DNA of 39,047 nucleotides from positions 1 through 39,047 of the forward strand of contig CABRXV010000012.1 of NCBI GenBank assembly GCA_902475005.1, written 5' to 3'. The notes under the pieces are model-generated. The model had not been told where the DNA came from and did not search any database. It saw only the letters and a program-made list of their open reading frames with translations. The stretch comes from CABRXV01 sp900754955 (GTDB lineage: Bacteria; Actinomycetota; Coriobacteriia; Coriobacteriales; Eggerthellaceae). Both the position numbers and the translations under genes were made by a program. Within the stretch, counting starts at the first letter, position 1. Each line of letters opens with the position of its first letter. Below, piece after piece: positions 9,577 to 18,481 of the stretch.

Positions 9577-10181
9577 AGAAGCTGTTCATCATCGGCGGCA
9601 TGGGCGCTGGCAAGACGGTGGCGCGCAAGGCCCTCACCGACCAGGGGCTCGAGTACATCGACCTCGACAAGGTCGGTCACGATGTGCTGAAGTGGGACGT
9701 CGTCAAGGAGGAGCTCGTCGAGGCGTTCGGCGACGACATTCTCGATGAGGCGGGCGAGATCGTGCGCCCGAAGCTCGCTGCGAAGGCGTTCCTCACGCCC
9801 GCCGACACGCGCAAGCTCAACCGCATCACGCTTCCGCGCATTGAGGAGAGCTACACCGACAGGATCGTCGAGCTCGAGAAGGCCGGCTGCGAGGCGGTGG
9901 TGGTTGAGCATACGGTGTTCAAGAACCGCGCGATGTCGCTCGCATATTCGGCCGACGTGATCATCGCCATCCTCGCGCCGCTCGAGACGCGCATCAAGCG
10001 CGCTGTTGCTTCCGGCTTCGACGAGGCCGACGTGCGGCGCCGCATCGCACGCCAGATCACCGACGCCGACCGCATCGAGGCGGCCGATATCGTGTTCAAC
10101 AACGACGGCACGCCCGAGGAGCTGCGCAACAAGGTGATCGCGTGGTGGGAGGGCTACCGCGTCAAGGAGGGCCTTGCCTAG
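9573..10181 (+). CDS. coaE: Dephospho-CoA kinase
   Basis: CoaE phosphorylates the 3'-hydroxyl of dephospho-CoA, the last step of coenzyme A synthesis. The 202-residue protein opens with a P-loop (IIGGMGAGKT, residues 6-15), followed by the substrate-site motif LEYIDLDKVGHDV and a lid-like RRRIARQ segment near residue 153. The P-loop reads GGMGAGKT rather than the commoner GGIGSGKS, a mild change that keeps the Lys and Thr. The start overlaps the mnmA stop. A strong hairpin terminator lies 29 bases downstream. Confidence 0.88.
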   Translation: MKKLFIIGGMGAGKTVARKALTDQGLEYIDLDKVGHDVLKWDVVKEELVEAFGDDILDEAGEIVRPKLAAKAFLTPADTRKLNRITLPRIEESYTDRIVELEKAGCEAVVVEHTVFKNRAMSLAYSADVIIAILAPLETRIKRAVASGFDEADVRRRIARQITDADRIEAADIVFNNDGTPEELRNKVIAWWEGYRVKEGLA

Positions 10182-10209
10182 CGGTTTCGCGTGCGCTGAA
10201 AGTTCCCAT

Positions 10210-10252
10210 GTGGGGCGTTGCGGCTGCGGCTGCAACGCCCCACGTTTATTTT
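10210..10252 (+). terminator. Intrinsic terminator of mnmA-coaE
   Basis: A perfect 12-bp stem (10210-10221 with 10232-10243, GTGGGGCGTTGC and its complement) and a 10-nt loop, followed by GTTTATTTT. The region from here to 10392 shows no further feature. Confidence 0.85.
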
Positions 10253-10392
10253 CGGGGTGCCGTTCTCGTTCGCGTGGTCGTTAGCGGCGGGGCTGCAATG
10301 CGGGAGCTGCGGTGCTTTCACGCCGCGGCTGCGATCGATTGTGCTGCGACCCCGAGCTTCTCGGGGCGCTGCCCCCCCGTTCGCGCCTCTCC

Positions 10393-12516
10393 CTACGAGC
10401 GACGGCTCGACCCGTAGGCGGCGTTCTTGCGGTTGCCGTAGGCGCTGCCCTTGCGCGCGGTGCGCTTGAGATCCTTGAGCACGTCCTCCTCGCTCGATCC
10501 CTCTACGCTTGCGCGCAGCTTCACCACCTGATCGCGCAGGCGGGCGGCTTCCTCGAAGTTCATGTCGCGCGATGCGGCGGCCATATCGTCCTCCATCGAC
10601 GAGATGATGCGCAGCACCTCCTCGCGCGAGAGTTCGGCAAGCTCCTTGTTGACCTGCTCGGCGGTGGTTCCCTCGACGTCCTCGGTGATGTAACCCATGA
10701 TGTCGTTGATGGCCTTGCGGATCGTCTGCGGCTCGATGCCGTGCTCCTCGTTGTAGGCCATCTGGATCTCGCGACGCCGGCGCGTCTCGTCGATGGCGCG
10801 CTTCATCGAGTCGGTGATCTTGTCGGCGTACATGATCACCTGGCCCGAGACGTTGCGCGCCGCGCGGCCGATCGTCTGGATGAGGGAGCGGTGGTTGCGC
10901 AGGAAGCCCTCCTTGTCGGCATCGAGGATGGCCACGAGCGACACCTCGGGCAAGTCGAGGCCCTCGCGCAGCAGGTTGATGCCGACGAGCACGTCGAACT
11001 CGCCGCGGCGCAGGTCGCGCAGGATCTCCACGCGTTCGAGCGTGCCGATGTCGGAGTGCATGTAGCGGGCGCGTACGCCCTGGTCGAGCAGGTGGTCGGT
11101 CAGATCCTCCGCCATCTTCTTGGTCAGTGTGGTGATGAGCACGCGCTCGTCGCGCGCGGCGCGTTCCTTCGCCTCGTCGATGATGTCATCGATCTGGCTC
11201 GCACTCGTGCGCACGATGATATCGGGATCGAGCAGGCCCGTGGGGCGGATGATCTGCTCGACCTGCTGCTGCGAAACCTTCTCCTCGTAGTCGCCCGGGG
11301 TGGCCGACACGTAGATGAACTGCGGAACGCGCTCCTCGAACTCGTCGAAGCGCAACGGGCGGTTGTCGAGACAGCTCGGCAGGCGAAACCCGTGCTCGGC
11401 AAGGGTGATCTTGCGGGAGCGGTCGCCCTCGTGCATGCCGCGGATCTGAGGCACCGTCACGTGGCTCTCGTCGATGATGCAGAGGAAGTCCTTGGGGAAG
11501 TAGTCGATGAGCGTATAGGGCGGCTCGCCGGGGTCGCGTCCATCGAGGTGGCGCGAGTAGTTCTCGATGCCGCTGCAGAACCCCATCGTCTCGAGCATTT
11601 CGAGATCGTAGTTCGTGCGCATCTCGAGACGCTGCGCTTCGAGCAGCTTGCCTTCCGCCTTGAACTGCTGGAGGCGCTCGCGCAGCTCGTCGCGGATGGT
11701 GACGAGCGCGTGATCGAGTTTCGGCTTGGCGGTGACGTAGTGCGAGGCGGGCCAGATGGGCAGCGCCTCGTAGTCGTTGACGATCTCGCCGGTGACGTGG
11801 TCGACCTCGGCGATGCGCTCGATCTCGTCGCCCCAGAACTCGATGCGGATGGGATTGTCGGCGTAGGGCGGGAACACGTCGAGGGCGTCGCCGCGCACGC
11901 GGAACGTGCCGCGCTTGAGCTCGTAGTCGTTGCGGTCGTACTGGATGTCGATGAGCTCGTGGATGATGTCGTCGCGGTCGGCTTCCTTCTGCTTGTCGAC
12001 GAACACGGCGAGGCCGGCGTAGTCCATGGGGCTGCCGATGCCGTAGATGCAGCTCACCGACGCCACAACGATGACGTCGCGTCGGGAGAGCAGGGCGCTC
12101 GTGGCGGCGTGGCGTAGCTTCTCGACCTCCTCGTTGATGGAGGCGTCCTTCTCGATGAAGGTGTCGGACGAGGGCACGTACGCCTCGGGCTGGTAGTAGT
12201 CGTAGTAGCTGAAGAACTCTTTGAGCTCAGCGGCGAGCTGTGCGGCGAGGGTCTTGTTGGGCGCGAGCACGAGCGTGGGCTTCTGCACGGCCTCGATCGT
12301 CTTCGCCATGGTGAAGGTCTTGCCCGATCCGGTGACGCCGAGCAGCGTCTGGTAGCGCAGGCCCTCTTCAACGCCGCGAGCGAGCGCGGCGATGGCCTGG
12401 GGCTGATCGCCAGCGGGCTCATAGGGCGACACGACCTTGAGCGGTGTGTTGGACAGGCGCACCTCGGGTAGCTTGCCTGCCATCTCGATGCCCTCGATGT
12501 TGGAAAGATGTGCCAT
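10393..12516 (-). CDS. uvrB: Excinuclease ABC subunit B
   Basis: UvrB is the helicase-like damage-verification subunit of nucleotide excision repair. The 707-residue protein has the Walker A motif (GVTGSGKTFTMA), the YYQPEAYVPSSDTFIEKD segment of the beta-hairpin region, the DESH box (CIIDESHVTVPQ), helicase motifs V and VI (GLDLPEVSLVAILDAD, QTIGRAARN) and a C-terminal UVR domain (NFEEAARLRDQVVKLR). Start: the ATG complementary to 12514-12516 (MAHLSNIEG) has GAGGAGG just upstream on the minus strand, which excludes the longer 12552 start. It is the only minus-strand gene in the first 15 kb. Confidence 0.95.
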   Translation of the reverse strand: MAHLSNIEGIEMAGKLPEVRLSNTPLKVVSPYEPAGDQPQAIAALARGVEEGLRYQTLLGVTGSGKTFTMAKTIEAVQKPTLVLAPNKTLAAQLAAELKEFFSYYDYYQPEAYVPSSDTFIEKDASINEEVEKLRHAATSALLSRRDVIVVASVSCIYGIGSPMDYAGLAVFVDKQKEADRDDIIHELIDIQYDRNDYELKRGTFRVRGDALDVFPPYADNPIRIEFWGDEIERIAEVDHVTGEIVNDYEALPIWPASHYVTAKPKLDHALVTIRDELRERLQQFKAEGKLLEAQRLEMRTNYDLEMLETMGFCSGIENYSRHLDGRDPGEPPYTLIDYFPKDFLCIIDESHVTVPQIRGMHEGDRSRKITLAEHGFRLPSCLDNRPLRFDEFEERVPQFIYVSATPGDYEEKVSQQQVEQIIRPTGLLDPDIIVRTSASQIDDIIDEAKERAARDERVLITTLTKKMAEDLTDHLLDQGVRARYMHSDIGTLERVEILRDLRRGEFDVLVGINLLREGLDLPEVSLVAILDADKEGFLRNHRSLIQTIGRAARNVSGQVIMYADKITDSMKRAIDETRRRREIQMAYNEEHGIEPQTIRKAINDIMGYITEDVEGTTAEQVNKELAELSREEVLRIISSMEDDMAAASRDMNFEEAARLRDQVVKLRASVEGSSEEDVLKDLKRTARKGSAYGNRKNAAYGSSRRS

Positions 12517-12542
12517 GCTGAGCCTCCTCGTATCGGATCGCC

Positions 12543-12572
12543 AGTGTAACACAGGATGATAAACACGAACAA
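12543..12572 (-). promoter_or_regulatory. Possible uvrB promoter
   Basis: On the minus strand, TTGTTC (complement of 12567-12572) and TACACT (complement of 12543-12548) are 18 bases apart, about 30 bases upstream of the uvrB ribosome binding site. Spacing and hexamers are acceptable. I see no complete LexA box. Confidence 0.4.
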
Positions 12573-12587
12573 ATGATCTGATAAGTC

Positions 12588-12616
12588 TTGAAAGTAATAC
12601 GGTATGACTCTATACT
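12588..12616 (+). promoter_or_regulatory. Strong sigma70-type promoter of the antitoxin/PIN operon
   Basis: TTGAAA at 12588-12593 and TATACT at 12611-12616 are separated by exactly 17 bases, the best -35/-10 match I found in the window. It points into the antitoxin gene and lies between two divergent genes. Autoregulation by the antitoxin would be expected of the family, but I see no clear palindromic operator. Confidence 0.7.
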
Positions 12617-12643
12617 GCCTCCTGATAGCGGAAAGGACGGCCC

Positions 12644-12928
12644 ATGGACGGAATGGTGACGGCACGTGTGCCGATTGAAGTGAAAGAGCGCGTGAACGCG
12701 CTGCTGCGCGAGCGCGGTTCGTCGCCGACCGAGCTGGTCAACGCGGCGTACGCGTACTATCTCTCGTGCGGCGAGCTTCCGCAGGCGCCCGGCGAGGCGG
12801 TGCCGACGCGCGTTGCGCTCACGCGCGATCAGGCACGGGACCTGCGCGCCAGGCTCGCGGCGGCGCGCTGCCCGCTGCCCGCTTCGTACTGGAGCCGCAT
12901 CGACGGGGAAGAGGGGTGGCGTCCGTGA
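12644..12928 (+). CDS. RelB/DinJ-type antitoxin-like protein
   Basis: A 94-residue protein. Its N-terminal ~45 residues (MVTARVPIEVKERVNALLRE, then SSPTELVNAAYAYYLSCGE) match the ribbon-helix-helix DNA-binding pattern of RelB/DinJ antitoxins: a beta strand with alternating residues followed by two helices. The C-terminal half is Arg- and Ala-rich and could wrap the toxin. It overlaps the next gene by four bases (GTGA at 12925-12928), the usual antitoxin-toxin arrangement. The start is ATG 12644; an internal ATG at 12653 is an alternative. The pairing with a PIN-domain partner rather than RelE is unusual. Confidence 0.7.
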   Translation: MDGMVTARVPIEVKERVNALLRERGSSPTELVNAAYAYYLSCGELPQAPGEAVPTRVALTRDQARDLRARLAAARCPLPASYWSRIDGEEGWRP

Positions 12929-13356
12929 GGCTTCTGCTCGACGAAACCGTTCTCATCGAACTTGTGGGGGAGCGGCAGCCCTATTGCGCGTGCTGGAACA
13001 AGCTCGCCGCGCTGCAGCTCACGCATGCGGCGGAGCTCTGGGTTCCCGCTGACGCGTACGGCGTCCTCAAGCGCGCGCTCGACAACGAGCTGCCTGCGCG
13101 CGAGGTGTCCTCGGCGCTTGCCGCCACCCTCGATTTCATCGAGGTGTGCTCGGTGGCCGCCGATGACGTGCGCCGTGCCCTGGAGGGCGAGGACTACGAC
13201 GAGGCGCTGCTCGACGCCTGCGCGCGGAAGGTCAAGGCCGATTTCATCATCACGCGGCGCGCGCCGTTCAGCGCGTCGGCGCGCGTCTGCACGCCTGAGG
13301 GCTTTTTCGACGAGCTCGAGCGCGCCGGCACGGTGTTCGAGCTCGTCGACCTGTAA
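12925..13356 (+). CDS. PIN-domain protein, VapC/PIN_3-like toxin
   Basis: A 143-residue protein resembling PIN_3-type ribonucleases. It has the N-terminal strand with the first acidic residue (LLLDETVLIEL, Asp6), then a helical middle. The second conserved block (EDYDEALLDACARKVKADFIITRR, about residues 89-112) is the typical EDxxDALxxxxA...ADyIvTRN region of the family. PIN toxins cleave tRNA or rRNA and are neutralised by the adjacent antitoxin. The last catalytic Asp, normally in TRNxxDF, is not visible here (TRRAPFS), so activity is uncertain. It starts with GTG 12925, overlapping the antitoxin stop. Confidence 0.65.
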   Translation: MRLLLDETVLIELVGERQPYCACWNKLAALQLTHAAELWVPADAYGVLKRALDNELPAREVSSALAATLDFIEVCSVAADDVRRALEGEDYDEALLDACARKVKADFIITRRAPFSASARVCTPEGFFDELERAGTVFELVDL

Positions 13357-13413
13357 GATGGTGGTCAAACGCGCGGCGCCACTGGGGCGCCTTGAAGGCG
13401 AGGAGCGGTAAGG

Positions 13414-15117
13414 ATGATTGACGAGATTCGCGTGCACGACGTCGCGCTCATCCGCGAGGCGTGTATGACGCCTGCACGAGGGCTGACGGTGCTCACAGGC
13501 GAGACGGGCGCGGGCAAGACGGCGCTCATCTCGGCGTGCAAGTTGCTCGCGGGGGAGCGCGCCGACAAGACGATGGTGCGCGAGGGTGCTGCGGCTGCGC
13601 TCGTGGAGGGGCGCTTCTTCCTCGACGAGGCAGCGCTCCGAAACGCGCAGGGGGATACGCCCGACGCGGAAGACGACGCGGCGTCTTTTGGCGAGGACGC
13701 CACCGATGCCGAGGTGGTGGTCGCGCGCCGGCTCGGTGCCGACGGGCGCTCGCGCGTGACGGTCAATGGCCGCATGTCGAGCGTGTCTCAGCTCTCCGCA
13801 CTCATCGCGCCTTCTGTCGAGTTGTGCGGTCAGCACGAGCATCAGGCGCTCATGCGCGCCTCCGCGCACGGCGCACTGCTCGACGGCTGGGCGGCAGACG
13901 AGCTCGCCGATCTGCTCGAGGCGTATCGCGCAGCGTTTGCGGAGGCGCGCCGCGCGGCGGCGGCCTACGAGCGGGTGCGGGAGGCGTCAAACGCCTCGGC
14001 GGCATCGCTCGACGAGGCGCGCTTCACGCTGCGCCAGATTGATGCCGTCTCCCCCGAGGAGGGCGAATACGAGGAGCTTCTTTCCTATCTCGAGAAAGCC
14101 GAGCACGCCGAGTCGCTCGCGCAGGCGGCTAACGGCGCCTACGAGGGCCTTTCGGGCGAGAGCGGTGCGCTTGACGGCATCGGCGCAGCCATCGAGGCGC
14201 TGCGCGAGGGCGCGCGGTTCGACGAGTCGCTCGGCGCGTACGCCGCATCGCTGCAGGAGGCGAGCTTCGTCATCGAGGACGTCGCGCGCGATGTGCTCTC
14301 GTATCGCGACAGCATCGAATACGATGCCGCGACGCTCGCCGAGGCGCAGGAGCGCGCCTCGGCCTACCAGGGGCTGATGCGCTCCTTCGGGCCGCGCTTG
14401 GAAGACGTGTTCGCGCGAAGGGACGAGGCACGCGAGCTCGTCTCGGCGGTCGATGACGCCGACGAGCGCGAGCGGCGTGCGAAGGCCGCGCTCGACGCGG
14501 CCGAGGAAGCCCTCGCCGCCGCCGCTGCGGCGCTGCACGACGCGCGCCTCGCCGCGGCGCCGCGCTTCGCCCGCGAAGTCAACGAGGTGATGGGCAAGCT
14601 CGAGATGGGCACGGCAGAGCTTGTGATCGACGTCGATCTTCTTCCGCGCGCGTCGTGGACGGCGAGCGGTCCCTCATCGGTCGAGTTCATGTTTCGCCCT
14701 GGTACGGGCATGCAGGCGCGCCCGCTCGCGCGCATCGCCTCGGGCGGTGAGATGAGCCGCGTCATGCTGGCTGTCCACGTCGCGCTCGGCGAGCGCGACG
14801 GCGTCTCGACGCTCGTGTTCGACGAGGTGGATGCGGGTGTGGGCGGTGCGACGGCGGTGTCGCTCGCGCGGGTGCTGGCGGGTCTCGCCCGAACACACCA
14901 GGTCATCGCAATCACGCATCTGGCGCAGGTTGCAGTTGAAGCCGACGCCCATTATGTGGTCGTCAAGTCGCAGGGCGAGATGCCCGAAACGGAGCTGCAC
15001 GAAGTCGAGGGGGCCGAACGTGAGGCCGAGGTGGCGCGCATGCTGTCGGGCGATGCGACCGAGGCGTCGCTCGCGCACGCACGCGAGATGCTCGCGAACG
15101 CGCGCGAGAGCAGATAG
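13414..15117 (+). CDS. recN: DNA repair protein RecN
   Basis: RecN is an SMC-like ATPase that acts early in double-strand break repair. The 567-residue protein has an N-terminal ATP-binding half (Walker A TGETGAGKTALISA, about residues 28-41), a long Ala/Glu/Arg-rich coiled-coil region (about 155-380) and a C-terminal half with the signature IASGGEMSRVMLA and Walker B TLVFDEVDAGVGG. Length fits the family (about 550-580). The start is ATG 13414 with GAGGAGCGG upstream. It is 57 bases downstream of the PIN gene. It converges on the deacetylase gene with only six bases between the two stop codons, so there is no room for a separate terminator. Confidence 0.94.
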   Translation: MIDEIRVHDVALIREACMTPARGLTVLTGETGAGKTALISACKLLAGERADKTMVREGAAAALVEGRFFLDEAALRNAQGDTPDAEDDAASFGEDATDAEVVVARRLGADGRSRVTVNGRMSSVSQLSALIAPSVELCGQHEHQALMRASAHGALLDGWAADELADLLEAYRAAFAEARRAAAAYERVREASNASAASLDEARFTLRQIDAVSPEEGEYEELLSYLEKAEHAESLAQAANGAYEGLSGESGALDGIGAAIEALREGARFDESLGAYAASLQEASFVIEDVARDVLSYRDSIEYDAATLAEAQERASAYQGLMRSFGPRLEDVFARRDEARELVSAVDDADERERRAKAALDAAEEALAAAAAALHDARLAAAPRFAREVNEVMGKLEMGTAELVIDVDLLPRASWTASGPSSVEFMFRPGTGMQARPLARIASGGEMSRVMLAVHVALGERDGVSTLVFDEVDAGVGGATAVSLARVLAGLARTHQVIAITHLAQVAVEADAHYVVVKSQGEMPETELHEVEGAEREAEVARMLSGDATEASLAHAREMLANARESR

Positions 15118-15123
15118 CGTGCC

Positions 15124-16404
15124 CTACATGTCGGCGGGGTCGTTGTAGGCGAGCAGCTCGTCGATCGTGACGAAGCGGAAGCCCTGCTCCTTGAGGTAGG
15201 GCAGTGCGATGCGCAGCGCCTCCACGGTCTGCGAGCGATCGCCGCCGCCGTCGTGCATGAGGATGATGCTGCCGTTCTTCGCCTGCTTGATCTTCTCGGC
15301 GATGGCCTCGGCGCCGGGGCGGCGCCAGTCCTCGGTGTCGATGTTCCAGCCGATCTCGGCGCTCACGAGCGGCTTGAGGTTGAGCGCGGTCGACTCGTTG
15401 AAGTTGCCGCCCGGCGTGCGGATCACGTGGCTCGCCTCGGCGCCCGTCACCTGCGAGATGGCATCGTAGCCCTTCTGCACCTCCTGCACCTGCTCCTCGG
15501 CGCTCATGTAGCCGAGGTTTACGCCCTGGCCGCTGCCCGCAGCGTGGTCCCAGGTGTGCGTGCAGATCTGGTGCCCCTCGTTGTAGGCGCGCTTGACCGA
15601 ATCGGCTTTCGCGCCGTCGATCTGGGAGCCGATGGTGAAGAACGTCGCCTTCGCCCCGTTCTCGGCGAGGATGTCGAGGATCTGATCGGTGGTGTCGGGC
15701 CAGGGCCCGTCGTCGAAGGTGAGAGCGACGACGCGATCGTCGCCGGTCTGGGCGTTGTACTTCTTGACAACGGCGTTCGTCGGTTCCTCAACCGTCTCGT
15801 CGACGACGATGCCCGAAACGTTGCCTGTCTTGCGGTTGGCCTTGCCGGGTGTTCCGTCGTCGGTGTAGCGATGGATGGCACCCGAGCCCTCGAACACGAG
15901 CTGAGGCGCCACGTCGACCGTCGACTCGGTGTAGTCCTCCGTCACGTCGTGGCCGTGGTCGATCTGGACGGTGTCGCCTTCGGCGATCACGGCGTTCTCG
16001 TCGTCCACCTCGGTGCCGTTGACCGTGGCAGTGAAGCGCACGCCGCCGCCCTCCTCGGCGATGCTGCCGTCAATTGCGAGCAGGTTGCCCGGGGTGGGCG
16101 TCACGATGCCGGCGTCCACGAGGTCGCTGAGCGTGCTGCCTGTGGCCACGCGCTCCTCCTGGCCGTTCACGGTGATGTCGATGTGCAACGACTGAACGTA
16201 CGCGAAGATGCCCACGCCGACGAGGGCTGCGGCGAGCACGGCGACGGCGCCGCCGATGATCTTGTTGCGTTTCGGAGCGGGTTCGGGGCGGCGCATGGTG
16301 GGACGGGCCGCCCTGACGCGCGCGGCGTCTTCGAGGGGGATGGTCTGCGGCGCCGATGCGCGCGCCGAGGGCCGCGCGGCGGCGCGGCGGGGATTGTTGC
16401 TCAT
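15124..16404 (-). CDS. Membrane-anchored polysaccharide deacetylase (NodB domain)
   Basis: A 426-residue protein with a ~50-residue basic, Pro/Arg-rich cytoplasmic head, one membrane segment (about residues 51-70), an extracellular stalk of small beta domains, and a C-terminal NodB domain (about 225-420). The domain carries TFDDGPWPD (metal-binding Asp and catalytic Asp), HTWDHA (metal-binding His pair), RTPGG, DTEDW and ILMHDGGGDR. Such CE4 enzymes remove N-acetyl groups from peptidoglycan or related polymers outside the cell, often giving lysozyme resistance. Start: ATG with AGGAGAC upstream on the minus strand. The exact polymer cannot be told from sequence. Confidence 0.88.
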   Translation of the reverse strand: MSNNPRRAAARPSARASAPQTIPLEDAARVRAARPTMRRPEPAPKRNKIIGGAVAVLAAALVGVGIFAYVQSLHIDITVNGQEERVATGSTLSDLVDAGIVTPTPGNLLAIDGSIAEEGGGVRFTATVNGTEVDDENAVIAEGDTVQIDHGHDVTEDYTESTVDVAPQLVFEGSGAIHRYTDDGTPGKANRKTGNVSGIVVDETVEEPTNAVVKKYNAQTGDDRVVALTFDDGPWPDTTDQILDILAENGAKATFFTIGSQIDGAKADSVKRAYNEGHQICTHTWDHAAGSGQGVNLGYMSAEEQVQEVQKGYDAISQVTGAEASHVIRTPGGNFNESTALNLKPLVSAEIGWNIDTEDWRRPGAEAIAEKIKQAKNGSIILMHDGGGDRSQTVEALRIALPYLKEQGFRFVTIDELLAYNDPADM

Positions 16405-16587
16405 GATGTCTCCTGGCTATATGGCAAGCGCGCCTTGCGCGCGTGTGCTTCGGTGGGTCTCATCGACCATACCGCACCATGATCTACAAATGCACTACGC
16501 AGGGCAAGGATGCGCATTCGACACAAAAACAATTTGAAGATTAAAGCTCGTCTGTGACGGTATCGTGCCGCGTGCATGAATTTTTCT

Positions 16588-16615
16588 TTGCAATTTCGTC
16601 TGGATATGCTACATT
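16588..16615 (+). promoter_or_regulatory. Promoter of the tryptophan transport operon
   Basis: TTGCAA at 16588-16593 and TACATT at 16610-16615 are 16 bases apart, with TGC directly before the -10 (extended -10). Initiation near 16622 would place the whole T-box leader in the transcript. Confidence 0.55.
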
Positions 16616-16621
16616 CCGCTC

Positions 16622-16930
16622 CGTAATTGAATACCTTAAAACCGTTGAGGCGAAGATCAAGCCATCACGAGCACTCACAGAGAGCGGGCGTAGCTGAGAT
16701 TCCCGCAGGAACGCTGGATGGTAAATGGATCGCCGAGGGAAAGGGGAAAGGCCGCAGTTCGCTGCATCGCAGGGAACGGGCTGAGTATCTGGACCGTGAG
16801 CCCGCGTTAGAGGCAAGGCGTGTGATAGCACGTCGCAGAGGGGGTTCGCTCATGCGAACCAATTAAAGGTGGCACCGCAGATCTTTTAAGACCTGTCCTT
16901 TAATCCAAAGGACAGGTCTTTTTTGTTTTC
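16622..16930 (+). ncRNA. T-box leader, probable tRNA-Trp specificity
   Basis: The T-box core is AAAGGTGGCACCGCAG at 16865-16880. It is followed by a canonical terminator with a 14-bp perfect stem (16888-16901 with 16907-16920), a 5-nt loop, then TTTTGTTTTC. TTAAAG at 16863-16868 can instead pair with CTTTTAA just downstream of the T-box to form the antiterminator. Stem I closes by GATC (16655-16658 with 16728-16731) and GCCATC with GATGGT (16661-16666 with 16717-16722). The bulge between those right-hand strands reads AAATGG, placing UGG (16726-16728), the Trp codon, at the specifier position. A stem III-like hairpin (GGTTCGC...GCGAACC) lies just before the antiterminator. The specifier assignment agrees with the TrpP-like transporter downstream. 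Confidence 0.85.
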
Positions 16931-17053
16931 TTGCGACGCCCCTCGGGTTCCTCGCCCGCGTCTTTACGGCCTTTAAGGTAGACGGACTTGTCCGCCCCTC
17001 GAAGGCGGACGCGACAAGGCGGCTTCGCGCCGCCAGGAAAGGACTGAGGAACC

Positions 17054-17629
17054 ATGACCGAACTCAACACCGCAGCAGCACGCAAGCGCATCGTCGCCGA
17101 GCGCGAGAGGGAGGGCCTCTGCGTTCGCGACCTCATCCTGGTCGCCGTCCTGCTGGCAGCAGGCGCCGTGCTCAAGCTCACCGTCTCGAGCTTTCTGAGC
17201 TTCGGCGGCATGAAACCCAACTTCATCATCGCCATGTACTGCCTCGCCATCATCCTCGTGCGGCCCAAGCTCGCCCAGGCGATCGCGATCGGCCTCATCG
17301 CCGGGCTCATCTGCCAGATCCCGATGCTCGCGGCAACGCCCTACGTCAACATTCCCTCCGAGGTACTCGGCGCGCTCGCCTGCGGCCTGCTCATTCGCAT
17401 CCCGCTGAAGATCGGCGGCAAGCTCGACCTGAACCCGCTCGTGACCACCTTCCTCTCGACCGTCGTCTCGGGCTACACGTTCGCGATCATCGTCGGCGTG
17501 GTGCTCAACGGCCTGAGCCTTCCCGTGACGCTCGTTACCTACGCCGTCATGGTGTTCGGCACGGCGACGATCAACTGCATCCTGGTGGCGGTGCTTGCGA
17601 TGCCGCTGCGCCGCGTGCTCGAGCGTTAG
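17054..17629 (+). CDS. trpP: Tryptophan transporter S component, TrpP-like
   Basis: A 191-residue hydrophobic protein with five to six membrane segments. The segment GGMKPNFIIAMYCLAIILVRP (about residues 54-74) matches the TrpP family, which binds tryptophan in the membrane. An extended, charged N-terminus of ~25 residues precedes the first segment. It follows the Trp-type T-box and is directly followed by two ATPases and an EcfT, so it is probably the substrate-binding S subunit of an ECF transporter. Without the leader, thiamine or queuosine S components would be alternatives. The start is ATG 17054 with GGAAAGGACTGAGG upstream. Confidence 0.8.
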   Translation: MTELNTAAARKRIVAEREREGLCVRDLILVAVLLAAGAVLKLTVSSFLSFGGMKPNFIIAMYCLAIILVRPKLAQAIAIGLIAGLICQIPMLAATPYVNIPSEVLGALACGLLIRIPLKIGGKLDLNPLVTTFLSTVVSGYTFAIIVGVVLNGLSLPVTLVTYAVMVFGTATINCILVAVLAMPLRRVLER

Positions 17630-17638
17630 GAGTTACCC

Positions 17639-18481
17639 GTGATCGAGGTACGGAATTTCAGCTTCCGGTATCGCGGGGCGTCGGCGCCGGCGGTGCACGA
17701 CGTGAGCCTGAGCATCCCCGAGGGCTCGTTCGTGGGCGTTACGGGTGCAGCGGGGTCGGGCAAGTCGACGCTCACGTACGCGCTCAACGGCATCGTTCCG
17801 CATTGTTACCGAGGTGACTTCTTCGGATCGGTGCTCATCGACGGGTGCGACACCGTGGAGACGAGCCTGACCGACATCTCGCGCATCGTGGGAAGCGTCT
17901 GCCAGGACATCGACAGCCAGATGGTGTCGTCGGTGGTCGAGGACGAGGTGCTTTTCGGGCTGGAGAACTTCGGGGTGCCGCGTGCCGAGATCGAGGGGCG
18001 CCTTACGGGAGCGCTCGAGGCGATGGGCATTGCCGATTTGCGCTGTCGTTCGATCGACAGCCTCTCGGGCGGCCAGAAGCAGAAGGTGGCGATCGCGTCG
18101 ATCCTCGCGCTCGAGCCGCGCGTGCTCGTGCTCGACGAGCCCACGGCTGAGCTCGACCCCGCCTCGTCGGAGGCGGTGTTCGCCCTGTTGGACCGCTATG
18201 CGCGTGAGAAGAAGTGTACGATTGTGGTGGTCGAGCAGAAGATCGCCCTGCTGGCGGAGTACGCCGATCTGCTCGTGGTGATGGAGGACGGCGCGGTGCG
18301 CTTCGCCGATGCGCCCGAGGCGGTGCTGGCCCATGCGGCCGAGCTTTACGAGATCGGTGTGAACTGCCCGCGTTCGACGAGCCTCGTGAACCGGCTGCGC
18401 TCCTGCGGGCTGTACCGGGGACGCGCGGTGCGCGACGTGGAGGGCGCAGTTGCTGCATGCAGGGAGGTGCTGGCATCATGA
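17639..18481 (+). CDS. ECF transporter ATPase A1 (canonical motifs)
   Basis: A 280-residue ABC ATPase. Walker A is GAAGSGKST (about residues 36-44), the signature is intact LSGGQKQK (about 142-149), and Walker B is VLVLDEPTAELD (about 161-172). The Q-loop region CQDIDSQMVSSVVEDEVLFGLENFG is typical of ECF ATPases (CbiO/EcfA), which act as a heterodimer energising an S component through EcfT. It starts with GTG 17639, with TAGGAG overlapping the trpP stop, and its own stop overlaps the next start (ATGA at 18478-18481). The tight packing supports one complex with trpP. Confidence 0.88.
   Translation: MIEVRNFSFRYRGASAPAVHDVSLSIPEGSFVGVTGAAGSGKSTLTYALNGIVPHCYRGDFFGSVLIDGCDTVETSLTDISRIVGSVCQDIDSQMVSSVVEDEVLFGLENFGVPRAEIEGRLTGALEAMGIADLRCRSIDSLSGGQKQKVAIASILALEPRVLVLDEPTAELDPASSEAVFALLDRYAREKKCTIVVVEQKIALLAEYADLLVVMEDGAVRFADAPEAVLAHAAELYEIGVNCPRSTSLVNRLRSCGLYRGRAVRDVEGAVAACREVLAS

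Noticed and set aside
12543..12575. LexA (SOS) box for uvrB
   Set aside because: Only one half-site-like CGAAC is present; the paired GTTCG is missing.
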